From: CAYRSA01 sp964494845
GTDB lineage: Bacteria; Patescibacteriota; Saccharimonadia; Saccharimonadales; JAGQNJ01
Length of the DNA stretch: 10,899 nt
Assembly: GCA_964494845.1 (NCBI GenBank)
Contig: CAZBSC010000022.1
Location: 1 to 10,899 of the forward strand
Reading direction: 5' to 3'
Part shown: positions 1 to 7,146 of the stretch, piece by piece
Layout: each line of letters opens with the position of its first letter
Position numbering within the stretch: the first letter of the stretch is position 1
The notes under the pieces: model-generated
Told to the model about the DNA's origin: nothing
Databases searched by the model: none
The model's input: only the letters and a program-made list of their open reading frames with translations
Translations under genes and position numbers: made by a program

Positions 1-828
1 AAGCGTACTACAATGACAGACGAGGGCAAGAAGCTATTCTATGTTTCGCATCCGAATATTTACGGCAAATCCGAGTTCAATAGATACTGCAACTTTAACG
101 AGTTATCAATAATTCTGGGATGTTACGTCAGTAACCGTGGTGTATACGGCGACATTTACTTGTATAACATCAAAGACAGTCGACTGAACGGTGTCCTAGA
201 GGTTACAGCCGCCCACGAAATGTTACACGCCGCGTACGAAAGGCTGAGTCCTAGCGAGAGAGAGCGGGTTGATAAAATGCTCGCTAACGAATTCAAGAAA
301 AACAAAGACAAGCGATTATCTGAAACGATAGAGCAGTACAAAAAACAGGATCCTAATGTAGTGCCAAACGAACTGCATTCTATTCTGGGCACCGAATCGA
401 GAGATCTGTCGCCAGATTTGGAGGCTTATTATAGTCGTTACTTTGTTGATCGTGAAAAAGTGGTGTCATTTTCAGAGCAATATGAATCAGAGTTTACAAA
501 ACGTCGGGTAGCAGTTGATCAGTATGATCTGCAGCTAAAAGCATTAAAAGAAGAAATCGAATCAAACGAGACTATTATGAATAAAAAAGTGGCTGGACTC
601 CGACAAGAACAGGCAGATCTAGAAAAAATGAGGTCTTCGGCAGAGCCGAGCGAATTCAACAGCAGAGTTTCTAGCTTTAATCAGTCGGTTAGTGAATATA
701 ATGCACTTGTTAGCACGACAAAAGGTTTGATAGCCAGGCATAACGAACTTGTGTCTAAACGCAATGAAATAGCACTGGAAGCTCAAGAGTTGGCAGAAGC
801 TATCGATAGTCGCCCACAGTCGCTATAA
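1..828 (+). CDS. Putative zinc metalloprotease-like protein with C-terminal coiled coil (5'-partial)
   Basis: The frame is open from the first base, and the first ATG (13) has no ribosome binding site, so the true start is probably upstream and the N-terminus (perhaps a signal or membrane anchor) is missing. Numbered from that ATG, the visible part has 271 residues. A HEMLH motif (H68, E69, H72) in the context AAHEMLHAAYERL matches the HExxH zinc site of zincin peptidases; the third ligand cannot be assigned. Two cysteines (C26, C37) before it could form a disulfide, which would suit a protein outside the cytoplasm. Residues about 150-260 are rich in E, K, Q and S with regular hydrophobic spacing and look like a long coiled coil. 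The gene ends TAA 23 bp before radA. I recall similar hypothetical proteins in Saccharibacteria but cannot name a family. The HExxH motif is seen; protease activity is inferred, and the protein may be only structural. Confidence 0.7.
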   Translation, partial: KRTTMTDEGKKLFYVSHPNIYGKSEFNRYCNFNELSIILGCYVSNRGVYGDIYLYNIKDSRLNGVLEVTAAHEMLHAAYERLSPSERERVDKMLANEFKKNKDKRLSETIEQYKKQDPNVVPNELHSILGTESRDLSPDLEAYYSRYFVDREKVVSFSEQYESEFTKRRVAVDQYDLQLKALKEEIESNETIMNKKVAGLRQEQADLEKMRSSAEPSEFNSRVSSFNQSVSEYNALVSTTKGLIARHNELVSKRNEIALEAQELAEAIDSRPQSL

Positions 829-835
829 AGTCGAG

Positions 836-841
836 TATACT
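836..841 (+). promoter_or_regulatory. -10 box TATACT immediately upstream of radA
   Basis: TATACT ends 10 nt before the radA ATG. With normal -10 geometry transcription would start near 848, giving a leader of about 4 nt. There is no Shine-Dalgarno sequence between 828 and 852, and no convincing -35 box at 16-18 bp. The same hexamer at nearly the same distance precedes tyrS and the methyltransferase gene, which strengthens the call. Confidence 0.6.
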
Positions 842-851
842 GTTTAGTATT

Positions 852-2195
852 ATGGCTAAAAGTCAAAAAAAATATGTTTGTAGCAATTGTGGAGCAGAAT
901 CCATAACTTGGGGTGGAAAATGCCAAACCTGTGGAGAGTGGAATACTCTGGAAGAGGTAATTACGTCTACAAGTGTCAGGACAGGGGCGTCTGGCACAAA
1001 ACTGACCTCTATAACCAGCGACAAAGCCGCTAGAAGTAATGAAAAACGAATGCCAAGTGGTATTAGTGATATTGATACCGTTCTCGGTGGCGGGATAGTC
1101 CCTGGCAGCGTGATGCTATTAGCTGGTGAACCTGGAATTGGAAAAAGCACTCTTTTGTTGCAGTTAGCAAATGCCGTTGCGAAGACAAAAAAAGTTCTAT
1201 ACATCAGTGGCGAGGAATCCGTTCATCAGATAGGCTTAAGAGCGAAAAGGCTCAGCTCGACTAACGCCAACCTGCAATTAGCTGCTAGCACAAGAGTTGA
1301 AGACATTGAAGCCAGTATTTCTGGCAAAGAGTACGATACGGTCGTCGTCGATTCTGTCCAGACCATTGCCACCGATAGGTTGACTAGTTCTGCTGGCTCT
1401 GTCAGCCAGATAACCAGCTGCACAACCATGTTAATGCAAGCAGCCAAGGAGTCAAATACGGCATTAATTTTAGTAGGTCATGTGACGAAAGAAGGCTCAA
1501 TTGCTGGCCCTAAACTCTTAGAACATATCGTAGATGTGGTCTTGCAGTTAGAAGGAGATCGCTACGGCGGTTTTAAAATTTTGCGAGGGGTCAAGAATCG
1601 TTTCGGATCGACCAATGAAGTAGCAATCCTAGAGATGGCGGACGAAGGACTAAAGATTGTGGACAACCCATCAAAGGCATTATTGGCAGAGAGACAGGTG
1701 ACCGACGGTTCCGTTGTGCTGGCGACTATGGAGGGCAGTAGACCGATTTTGGTAGAGGTACAGGCCTTGGTCAATAAAACAAGCTACGGGTACCCTAAAC
1801 GGACTGCTAGCGGCATTGATATTAACCGTTTGAATCTATTAATTGCAATGCTAGAACGACGCACGAAACTGAATCTATCCGATAAAGATATATACATAAA
1901 TATTGTCGGTGGGATTCGCGTCACAGAACCTGCTGCGGACTTGGCTATTTGCATGGCTATAGGGTCAGCTAGCAAAGGATTAAAGCTAAAACAAAACGCA
2001 GTAGTCTTCGGTGAAGTTGGATTATCTGGCGAAATAAGACATGCTCCCTACATAGAAAAACGGATCGCAGAAGCCAAAAAGATGGGCTTCGAAGTTGTTA
2101 TTGGTCCTAGACCACGAGATTCTAAAAAGAAAGACAAGCTGCTATTCCCAGCAAAAGACGTTCGAACGGCACTGAACACCTTTTTAGAGACTTAA
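852..2195 (+). CDS. radA: DNA repair/recombination protein RadA
   Basis: RadA (Sms) is a RecA-related, DnaB-like hexameric ATPase that helps RecA extend D-loops and process branched recombination intermediates in the cytoplasm; in competent bacteria it also serves natural transformation. The 447 residues show the full architecture. An N-terminal C4 zinc finger has C10, C13, C24 and C27. The ATPase core has Walker A GEPGIGKST at 92-100 and a Walker B-like TVVVDSVQT. The RadA-specific KNRFG motif is at 248-252. The C-terminal third is the Lon-protease-like domain (about 275-447), with the family's VFGEVGLSGEIR signature. Length is typical. ATG 852 is supported by a MAKSQ-type start just before the zinc finger and by the TATACT box 10 nt upstream. 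The gene converges with the PBP gene across only 16 bp. No truncation or missing key residue is apparent. Confidence 0.97.
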   Translation: MAKSQKKYVCSNCGAESITWGGKCQTCGEWNTLEEVITSTSVRTGASGTKLTSITSDKAARSNEKRMPSGISDIDTVLGGGIVPGSVMLLAGEPGIGKSTLLLQLANAVAKTKKVLYISGEESVHQIGLRAKRLSSTNANLQLAASTRVEDIEASISGKEYDTVVVDSVQTIATDRLTSSAGSVSQITSCTTMLMQAAKESNTALILVGHVTKEGSIAGPKLLEHIVDVVLQLEGDRYGGFKILRGVKNRFGSTNEVAILEMADEGLKIVDNPSKALLAERQVTDGSVVLATMEGSRPILVEVQALVNKTSYGYPKRTASGIDINRLNLLIAMLERRTKLNLSDKDIYINIVGGIRVTEPAADLAICMAIGSASKGLKLKQNAVVFGEVGLSGEIRHAPYIEKRIAEAKKMGFEVVIGPRPRDSKKKDKLLFPAKDVRTALNTFLET

Positions 2196-2211
2196 GAATC
2201 GAATTGATTTG

Positions 2212-4973
2212 CTAGTCTGTGGTACCTGAGGTAGTCGACGATGGATTGCCGCTAACGCCGTTGGCTTTAACCTTGAAGCTGTAGTTTGTGCTGCTAGTTA
2301 GCCCGGTACATACTCCATTTGTTCCCGAAGAAGTACACGACCCGCTGCCACCCGAAACTATTGTCAAAGTATATCCGGTCGCACCAGAGTAAGCATTCCA
2401 TGCTAAGGTGATCGTATTAGAACTTTCGTTTGTAGTTCGAAAGTTGCTGATAGATGAGCCGCTAGATGATGATCCAGAGCCTGAGATACTTTTAGAGTCA
2501 CTATCGTCGTATAGAACGCTATCTACGATTGTGGCGGTTACTGTCTTTGTTCCTGAGAAGGTAGGTTTGTAGTTCTTATAGGTTACGGTGCCTGGGCTAT
2601 TTATGTTAAATGAGCCGCCTGCGATTTCTTTGCCGTCGACAACAAATGTTACCGTGCCTTTGAATTTGGTGCTAGAAAGCGGGTGAGTTCCTTGGCTAAC
2701 TGTTGCAACCAGATTGTACAAGCTGCCTGATTTTTGGACGGACAAACTTATGCCCGGTTTCTTGTCGCTACATTTGTGTACGTCGTCTTGCTGATTGGTA
2801 TTATTACCGCCGGCATCAACAAATGTGTCACCCGAGAAGCTAGATGCATCAGTTTCGCTGAGTGTCTTTCTGGCTCGTTGTGGTGTACAGCTGGTAGCGA
2901 GTTTGTTCGAAACTTTGTCGATAGTTTTCTTGGAAGTGGATTTTTTCTTGGTGTTTGTGTACCAGGATGGGTATAGGTCGGTACTTGGGCTAGGCTCTAC
3001 GGAGCCGATACCAACATGAGTTCTAATTACGTAAGCAGGTGCCGTTTTAACTCCGCTAGGCTTTACCCAATCTTTGGCTGGCTTGCCAGTGTGAGCTGAT
3101 TGCATCCAGCCTTGCCAAATTGGTTGAGTCATATTTTCCATAGTGCCACTCATCTGGACTCTACGGTTGTGGTATCCGACCCAAACACTAGCGGCGTATT
3201 TTGTTGAGTATCCTGTCATCCAACCGTCTTTTCCGTCGTTTGTTGTTCCGGTTTTCATGGCAAACTTCCAGTCGCCAAATCTTTGAGGCTTTCGGCCGGC
3301 AGGGAAGTAGCTGGCATTTGGATCAGACAAGATGTTGTTGATAATGTATGCAGCATCGGGCCTAACTGCTTGATCGCCTTTTTCTTTTTTCCACTGATAC
3401 ACGGGCTTGTCGTTAGCATCATCAATTTTTAGTATATACGTCTGGGGTATGTTTAGTCCGTTCCGTGAAAGCGAACTTTGGGCATGTACATGCTCGTCAA
3501 GTTTTAGATATGCACCATCTCCAATCGAGGAAGACGCATAACAAGGGCCTTCTTTTGTTANNNNNNNNNNNNNNNNNNNNNNNNNNNNNNNNNNNNNNNN
3601 NNNNNNNNNNNNNNNNNNNNNNNNNNNNNNNNNNNNNNNNNNNNNNNNNNNNNNNNNNNNGGTAGCTTGTATCTGGCGTAATTATTCTGGCCAAACTCTT
3701 TATTCCCGAAGTCTACACCACCAACTAAGGCAACCATTTGGCCAGTAGGTACGTCTTCGGCGGCAAAAGCAGCAGTGTCACCACCCTGAGCATAAACTTG
3801 ATTAATACCAGCCTTAACCTGTTTCTCTGCCTCTTCCTGTAATTTTATATCTAATGTAGTCGTGACTCGCCAGCCGCCTCTGGCAACTACTTTTGCACCA
3901 AACTGATTCTCTAGTTGTTCTTTGGCTGTAATTACGAACCAAGGGGCTTTTATGCCACTATATTTAGCCTGTCTAGGCTTCACGCTCTTGACTACATCGA
4001 CTTTTTTAGCGGCATCACGTTCTTTTTCTGAGATCATTCCCTGGTGTTGCATCTGATCTAGGATGTAGTGTTGCCTTCCAAGAAATGCTTGTTTATTAAA
4101 GCTAGGGCTATATGGCGATAGCAATGTTGGTGATTTTGGAATAGCTGCCAACATTGACGCCTCGGCGAGGGTTAGTTTTTTAGCAGATTTATTAAAGTAA
4201 TCTCGAGAGGCCGCCTCTACGCCATATTCAATTCCACCATAAGGAGCAGTGTTCAAATAGCCAGTTAAAATTTCGTCTTTAGAATAGCTTCGTTCTAGTT
4301 CTACAGCCAAAATTAATTCTTTAACTTTTCGGCTGATGGTCCTTTCCTGGGTCCAGTTTTGAGTTAACTTTACTAGCTGTTGGGTAATTGTAGATCCACC
4401 CTGCGTACTGCCTCCGAAAGCATTATTCCATGTTGCTCTAGTGATGCCTTTCGGGTCAAATCCACCATGTTTATAAAAGTCTTTGTCTTCAATAGCCACT
4501 GTCGCGTCACGCATGTCTTGGGTGATTTCTTCATCTTGTACCGGGATCCTCTTTACGGCATCATAGTCTTCCCATAACAACGTTTTTCCTGTCCTGTCGT
4601 AATACCTAATGCTACCGCCGATATTATTGCCGCTGATATCGCGAAGGTTGGGTAAATCTTTTCGGAAGAATGCGAATAGTCCAACAAAAAACAAAAATCC
4701 TGCAATGAAACAAATACCCATAATTTTTAGGGCCATTATTCCGCCTTCGCGGCTAAACCAGTAGTGGAACATGCGCTTGGGATTTAAGCGGTAAAAGAAG
4801 CGTTGCGTACGCCCTTTGGGCATGCCGTTTAGGCGTTCGGCCTTGCGTCTAGCTTTTTGATCGCCACGAATTTTCATCCTATCGCCCAGGCTTCGGTTTA
4901 GTTTGACCACAGAGCCACTCTTGGTTGTGAAGGAATTTTTTGTAACGCGTGAACCACGCCTAGGGTTGCTCAT
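2212..4973 (-). CDS. Bifunctional class A penicillin-binding protein (GT51 + transpeptidase) with C-terminal Ig-like and FN3 domains, interrupted by an assembly gap
   Basis: This membrane-anchored enzyme polymerises lipid II into glycan strands and cross-links the peptides. The first 437 residues lie at 4973-3661: a basic cytoplasmic tail (about 1-78), one membrane helix (about 79-103), then GT51 with EDKDFYKHGG (catalytic Glu162), GGSTITQQL (192-200) and the ELERSYSKDEILTGYLN block (about 225-241). The last residue before the gap reads CCN, so it is Pro. After the gap the frame resumes at 3558 (KEGPCYASS), not at the GTG at 3400-3402 where an automated call could begin. KTGTTNDG at 3247-3255 and onward is the transpeptidase KTG box. 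The SxxK and SxN motifs are not visible and should lie in the gap. Beyond the transpeptidase come a Ser/Lys/Thr-rich linker, an Ig-like beta domain (about 2757-2503), a Gly/Ser linker and a fibronectin type III domain (about 2454-2224). Frames on the two sides differ by one, explained by the arbitrary gap length. The stop is TAG. Confidence 0.93.
2224..2757 (-). other. Ig-like and fibronectin type III domains at the C-terminus of the PBP
   Basis: This region encodes about 178 residues after the transpeptidase. The first module (2757-2503) reads as alternating beta strands (GISLSVQKSG, GTVTFVVDGKEIAGG, KTVTATIVDS), typical of bacterial Ig-like repeats. A GSGSSSSGSS linker follows. The second module (2454-2224) has FN3 hallmarks: TITLAWNAYSGATGYTLTI and LTSSTNYSFKVKA. 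Two cysteines inside it (CTSSGTNGVC) could form a disulfide, as could two in the preceding linker. The modules face the cell exterior. Domain calls rest on motif patterns only. Confidence 0.75.
3561..3660. other. Assembly gap (100 N) inside the PBP gene
   Basis: Exactly 100 N, the usual placeholder for a gap of unknown size. If the PBP gene is intact, the missing stretch supplies one base of a Pro codon, whole codons, and one base of an NTA codon. Its true length must therefore be 2 modulo 3, which 100 is not. Confidence 0.95.
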
Positions 4974-4987
4974 ATAAGTATTACTGT

Positions 4988-4991
4988 CTCC
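4988..4991 (-). promoter_or_regulatory. Weak Shine-Dalgarno-like GGAG for the PBP gene
   Basis: On the minus strand GGAG lies 14 nt before the PBP ATG at 4973-4971, farther than the usual 5-9 nt. It would lie within the roughly 29 nt leader predicted from the TATAAT box at 5014-5009, so it may be used weakly or not at all. Confidence 0.3.
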
Positions 4992-5008
4992 ATTAAGATG
5001 TAGATAAT

Positions 5009-5037
5009 ATTATAGCAAATAAACGGTTACGTTTGAA
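5009..5037 (-). promoter_or_regulatory. Predicted PBP promoter (TTCAAA - 17 bp - TATAAT)
   Basis: Read on the minus strand, a TTCAAA -35 (5037-5032, 4 of 6 matches to consensus) is followed after 17 bp by a perfect TATAAT -10 (5014-5009). Transcription would start near 5002, giving a leader of about 29 nt. This is the one promoter here with both boxes and a real leader, unlike the start-abutting boxes of the rightward genes. It is divergent from the tyrS promoter within the same 121 bp. Confidence 0.6.
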
Positions 5038-5063
5038 TATAATTAGCTTGGTTGTTTTCTGGT

Positions 5064-5084
5064 TATAATTTTCTAGGTTATACT
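5064..5084 (+). promoter_or_regulatory. Tandem -10 boxes upstream of tyrS
   Basis: Two similar blocks, GGTTATAAT and GGTTATACT, sit 15 bp apart. TATAAT (5064-5069) would give a leader of about 19 nt. TATACT (5079-5084) ends 10 nt before the ATG and would give a leader of about 4 nt. There is no Shine-Dalgarno sequence and no convincing -35 box. The second box has the same spacing as that of radA and is the likelier one. Confidence 0.55.
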
Positions 5085-5094
5085 TTATATAATT

Positions 5095-6318
5095 ATGAAA
5101 CTTTCAGAAGAACTCGAGTATAGAGGTTTTGTTAATCAAACAACCTTCAAAGATATCAAAGATCTAGATAAAGGGCCTAGAACATTCTATTGGGGAGTAG
5201 ATCCTAGTGCGTCGTCTATGACAATAGGGAATTTGGCCTCAGCAATGATGGTTCGAACGTTTATAGCGCACGGCTACACACCAATTTTGTTGGTAGGCGG
5301 CGCGACAGGTTTGATAGGCGACCCTGATGGCAAGGCGCAGGAGCGAGACTTAAAAACCCCTGAGGAGATTGCCAAGAACAAGGCTTCTATCATTAGCGAA
5401 TATAAACGAATCTTTAATAATATTGATTTGAAGGTTGTTGATAACTACGACTGGTTTAAGGACATGGGTTACCTAGAGTTTTTACGTACAATCGGCAAAC
5501 ATGTACCGATGAGGGCAATGCTGGGTCGTGAGTTTGTCCAAGCGCGTCTGAAAGAAGATGGAGCGGGCATTAGTTACGCGGAGTTTAGCTACTCGCTGAT
5601 TCAAGGGTATGATTTTCTGCACTTGTTTGAAAAACACGATGTTACACTGCAAATTAGTGGAGCTGATCAGTGGGGTAACTGCATCGCAGGCGTTGATCTT
5701 ATTCGACGCAAAACGGGTCAAGAAGCACATGTGTGGACGACACCACTAATTATCAATAAAGCAACTGGAGTCAAGTTTGGTAAGTCCGAAGAGGGTGCGG
5801 TATGGCTTGACCCAAATCTAACTAGTACTTTCAAATTCTATCAATTTTGGCTAAATGTGGACGACGAAGGCGTAGAAGATTATCTGAAGGTGTACACTCT
5901 TCTACCGAAGACAGAGATTGAAAAGATTGTCAAAGATTTTAGCCATGACAAATCCAAGCGGTTGGCTCAAAAAACACTAGCATACGAAGTCACAAAAATT
6001 GTTCATGGCGAAGAAATGGCCAACAGTGCGGTGCGAACCACAGAAGCACTTTTTGGGTCTATCAACTTTCTAGAACTATCAGAGTCAGAGAAAAAGATGC
6101 TTGGCAAAGAACTTCCAACCCAAAAAGCAGAACAAGACATAGTTTCTACAATTGTAAAAGTCGGCCTGGCTAGTTCTAACAGAGAAGCTAGACAGTTCGT
6201 AGAAGCTGGGAGTATTACTATAAACGGCGAAAAAACCACTTTAGAAAACGCTAAATTTGCTCAGGGTATGAATCTGCTAAAAAGAGGCAAGAATAGCTTT
6301 GCTATTATTGAAAAATAA
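5095..6318 (+). CDS. tyrS: Tyrosyl-tRNA synthetase
   Basis: This class I aminoacyl-tRNA synthetase charges tRNA-Tyr with tyrosine using ATP, in the cytoplasm as a dimer. The 407 residues have the bacterial TyrRS layout. The ATP-binding HIGH-type signature appears as DPSASSMTIGN, with T43-I44-G45-N46 standing where HIGH/HIGN is usual. GGATGLIGDP (68-77) follows, then the tyrosine-pocket region YSLIQGYDF and the GADQWGN box. The KMSKS counterpart is KFGKS (227-231), the normal bacterial TyrRS form. An S4 RNA-binding domain ends the protein (about 345-405, with SNREARQFVEAGSITING). Length is slightly below the usual 420 or so, with nothing missing. The ATG has no Shine-Dalgarno but has a TATACT box 10 nt upstream. 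The methyltransferase gene starts 21 bp after the TAA. Confidence 0.97.
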   Translation: MKLSEELEYRGFVNQTTFKDIKDLDKGPRTFYWGVDPSASSMTIGNLASAMMVRTFIAHGYTPILLVGGATGLIGDPDGKAQERDLKTPEEIAKNKASIISEYKRIFNNIDLKVVDNYDWFKDMGYLEFLRTIGKHVPMRAMLGREFVQARLKEDGAGISYAEFSYSLIQGYDFLHLFEKHDVTLQISGADQWGNCIAGVDLIRRKTGQEAHVWTTPLIINKATGVKFGKSEEGAVWLDPNLTSTFKFYQFWLNVDDEGVEDYLKVYTLLPKTEIEKIVKDFSHDKSKRLAQKTLAYEVTKIVHGEEMANSAVRTTEALFGSINFLELSESEKKMLGKELPTQKAEQDIVSTIVKVGLASSNREARQFVEAGSITINGEKTTLENAKFAQGMNLLKRGKNSFAIIEK

Positions 6319-6324
6319 GCGTGT

Positions 6325-6330
6325 TATACT
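6325..6330 (+). promoter_or_regulatory. Extended -10 box (TGTTATACT) upstream of the methyltransferase gene
   Basis: TATACT with a preceding TG at 6322-6323 (TGnTATACT) ends 9 nt before the ATG at 6340, predicting a leader of about 3 nt. There is no Shine-Dalgarno sequence in the 21 bp after tyrS. The gene may therefore have its own leaderless transcript as well as read-through from tyrS. Confidence 0.6.
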
Positions 6331-6339
6331 TTTAATCCT

Positions 6340-7131
6340 ATGACTAAAAAAACTAGCAAATTCGAAACGAATAAATCAATAAAAAAAGCCGATCAATATA
6401 ACGATCCAAATCACAACTACCTGCAATATTGGGAAGGTCGTGACTACGAGAATGCTTCTGAAAAAATAGCAATCAGACGATTTTTAAAAGGCCGGCATTT
6501 TAGACACGCCGTAGACATCGGTGGTGGATACGGTAGATTATGCATAATGCTAGAGAAATACGCTGATAAGGTTACGTTGGCGGAACCTAGTCAACAACAG
6601 CTAGATATTGGGAAGGATTTTTTGAAAGCACATCCTAGGGTAGATCTAAAACTGATGCAAGCAGACGATCTAAAATTCAAAGATGGTGAATTAGACCTAA
6701 TCACAGTTATCAGGGTTATGCATCATTTACCCGATCCAAAAGCAGAGTTCGCAGAATTTGCTAGAGTCTTGTCTGACGATGGTTTTTTGATACTAGAAAT
6801 GGCAAATTTTACTCACGCTAGAAATAAGCTGAAATATTACTTGAAGGGCAAAAAGCTTCCCACGCAGCCGGTAGATATCCGTAGTGCTAAAAATAAACGC
6901 GATAATGAAATAGCATTTGTTAACCACAATCCCAAGACAGTCGTTAAACAACTGGCTCATGCCGGGCTAAAAGTAGACAAAGTTCTATCTGTATCAAATC
7001 TACGTTCTACGACCTTGAAAAAAGTTGTCCCCCACGCTGTAATGCTGCACATCGAGAAGTTTTTGCAACCGACATTGGCCAAGACACACTTTGGTCCTAG
7101 TGTCTTTTTTCTCGTACGCAAAGCTAAGTAA
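6340..7131 (+). CDS. Class I SAM-dependent methyltransferase, substrate unknown
   Basis: The 263-residue protein has a Rossmann-fold methyltransferase core of the Methyltransf_11 type. SAM-binding motif I is VDIGGGYGRL (58-67). An acidic residue follows at the end of strand 2 (LAEPS, E82), then QADDLKF, the motif IV-like DLITVIRVMHHLPDP and the motif V/VI region LSDDGFLILEMANF. The Lys-rich N-terminus (about 1-50) carries a YWEGRDYENASEK stretch, and the C-terminal 80 or so residues are a variable, probably substrate-binding extension. There are no membrane segments, so it is likely cytoplasmic. UbiE/Coq5-like small-molecule methylation is one possibility but nothing fixes the substrate, and position after tyrS gives no strong hint. 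The 3' end of the gene contains a possible terminator hairpin, and its stop codon lies just before the recG -10 box. Confidence 0.88.
   Translation: MTKKTSKFETNKSIKKADQYNDPNHNYLQYWEGRDYENASEKIAIRRFLKGRHFRHAVDIGGGYGRLCIMLEKYADKVTLAEPSQQQLDIGKDFLKAHPRVDLKLMQADDLKFKDGELDLITVIRVMHHLPDPKAEFAEFARVLSDDGFLILEMANFTHARNKLKYYLKGKKLPTQPVDIRSAKNKRDNEIAFVNHNPKTVVKQLAHAGLKVDKVLSVSNLRSTTLKKVVPHAVMLHIEKFLQPTLAKTHFGPSVFFLVRKAK
7081..7110 (+). terminator. Possible intrinsic terminator inside the 3' end of the methyltransferase gene
   Basis: AAGACAC (7081-7087) pairs perfectly with GTGTCTT (7100-7106) around a 12 nt loop. The second arm runs into six T residues (7105-7110). The stem is short, with 3 G-C pairs of 7, so the terminator would be weak. 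It lies before the stop codon and just upstream of the recG -10 box, where a transcription unit boundary would be useful. Confidence 0.4.
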
Positions 7132-7133
7132 TC

Positions 7134-7139
7134 TATAAT
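7134..7139 (+). promoter_or_regulatory. Consensus -10 box TATAAT defining a leaderless recG start
   Basis: A perfect TATAAT begins 2 nt after the methyltransferase TAA. It overlaps the first in-frame ATG (7138), which would therefore not be transcribed. The next in-frame ATG (7147) begins 8 nt after the box, almost exactly at the predicted transcription start. No -35 box is evident. Confidence 0.6.
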
Positions 7140-7146
7140 GTTGGTT

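Noticed and set aside
2196..2211. Terminator between the convergent radA and PBP genes
   Set aside because: Only 16 bp, with a 4 bp AATC/GATT stem and no T-run; insufficient.
2734..3019. Plus-strand open frames of 70-80 codons over the PBP C-terminus
   Set aside because: They are antisense to a well-supported gene, with no start signals and no recognisable protein features.
3454..3480. SRN tripeptide (in SSLSRNGLN) after the gap as the PBP SxN motif
   Set aside because: It sits where class A PBPs have the later A/F-N-G-G type segment before the P-x-x-I-x-x-I strand, too close to KTG. The real SxN should be in the gap.
3403..3558. A separate short PBP-like gene starting at GTG 3400-3402
   Set aside because: The same frame stays open up to the N run and encodes typical transpeptidase sequence (IGDGAYLKLDEH), so it is the continuation of the one PBP gene.
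5088..5093. Third TATAAT directly before the tyrS ATG as a promoter
   Set aside because: It ends 1 nt before the ATG, so transcripts would begin inside the gene; it is probably A/T-rich leader sequence.
6292..6306. Perfect 6 bp hairpin with 3 nt loop (AATAGC-TTT-GCTATT) at the end of tyrS as a terminator
   Set aside because: No T-run follows on the plus strand and the stem is A/T-rich; it is likely coincidental within coding sequence.
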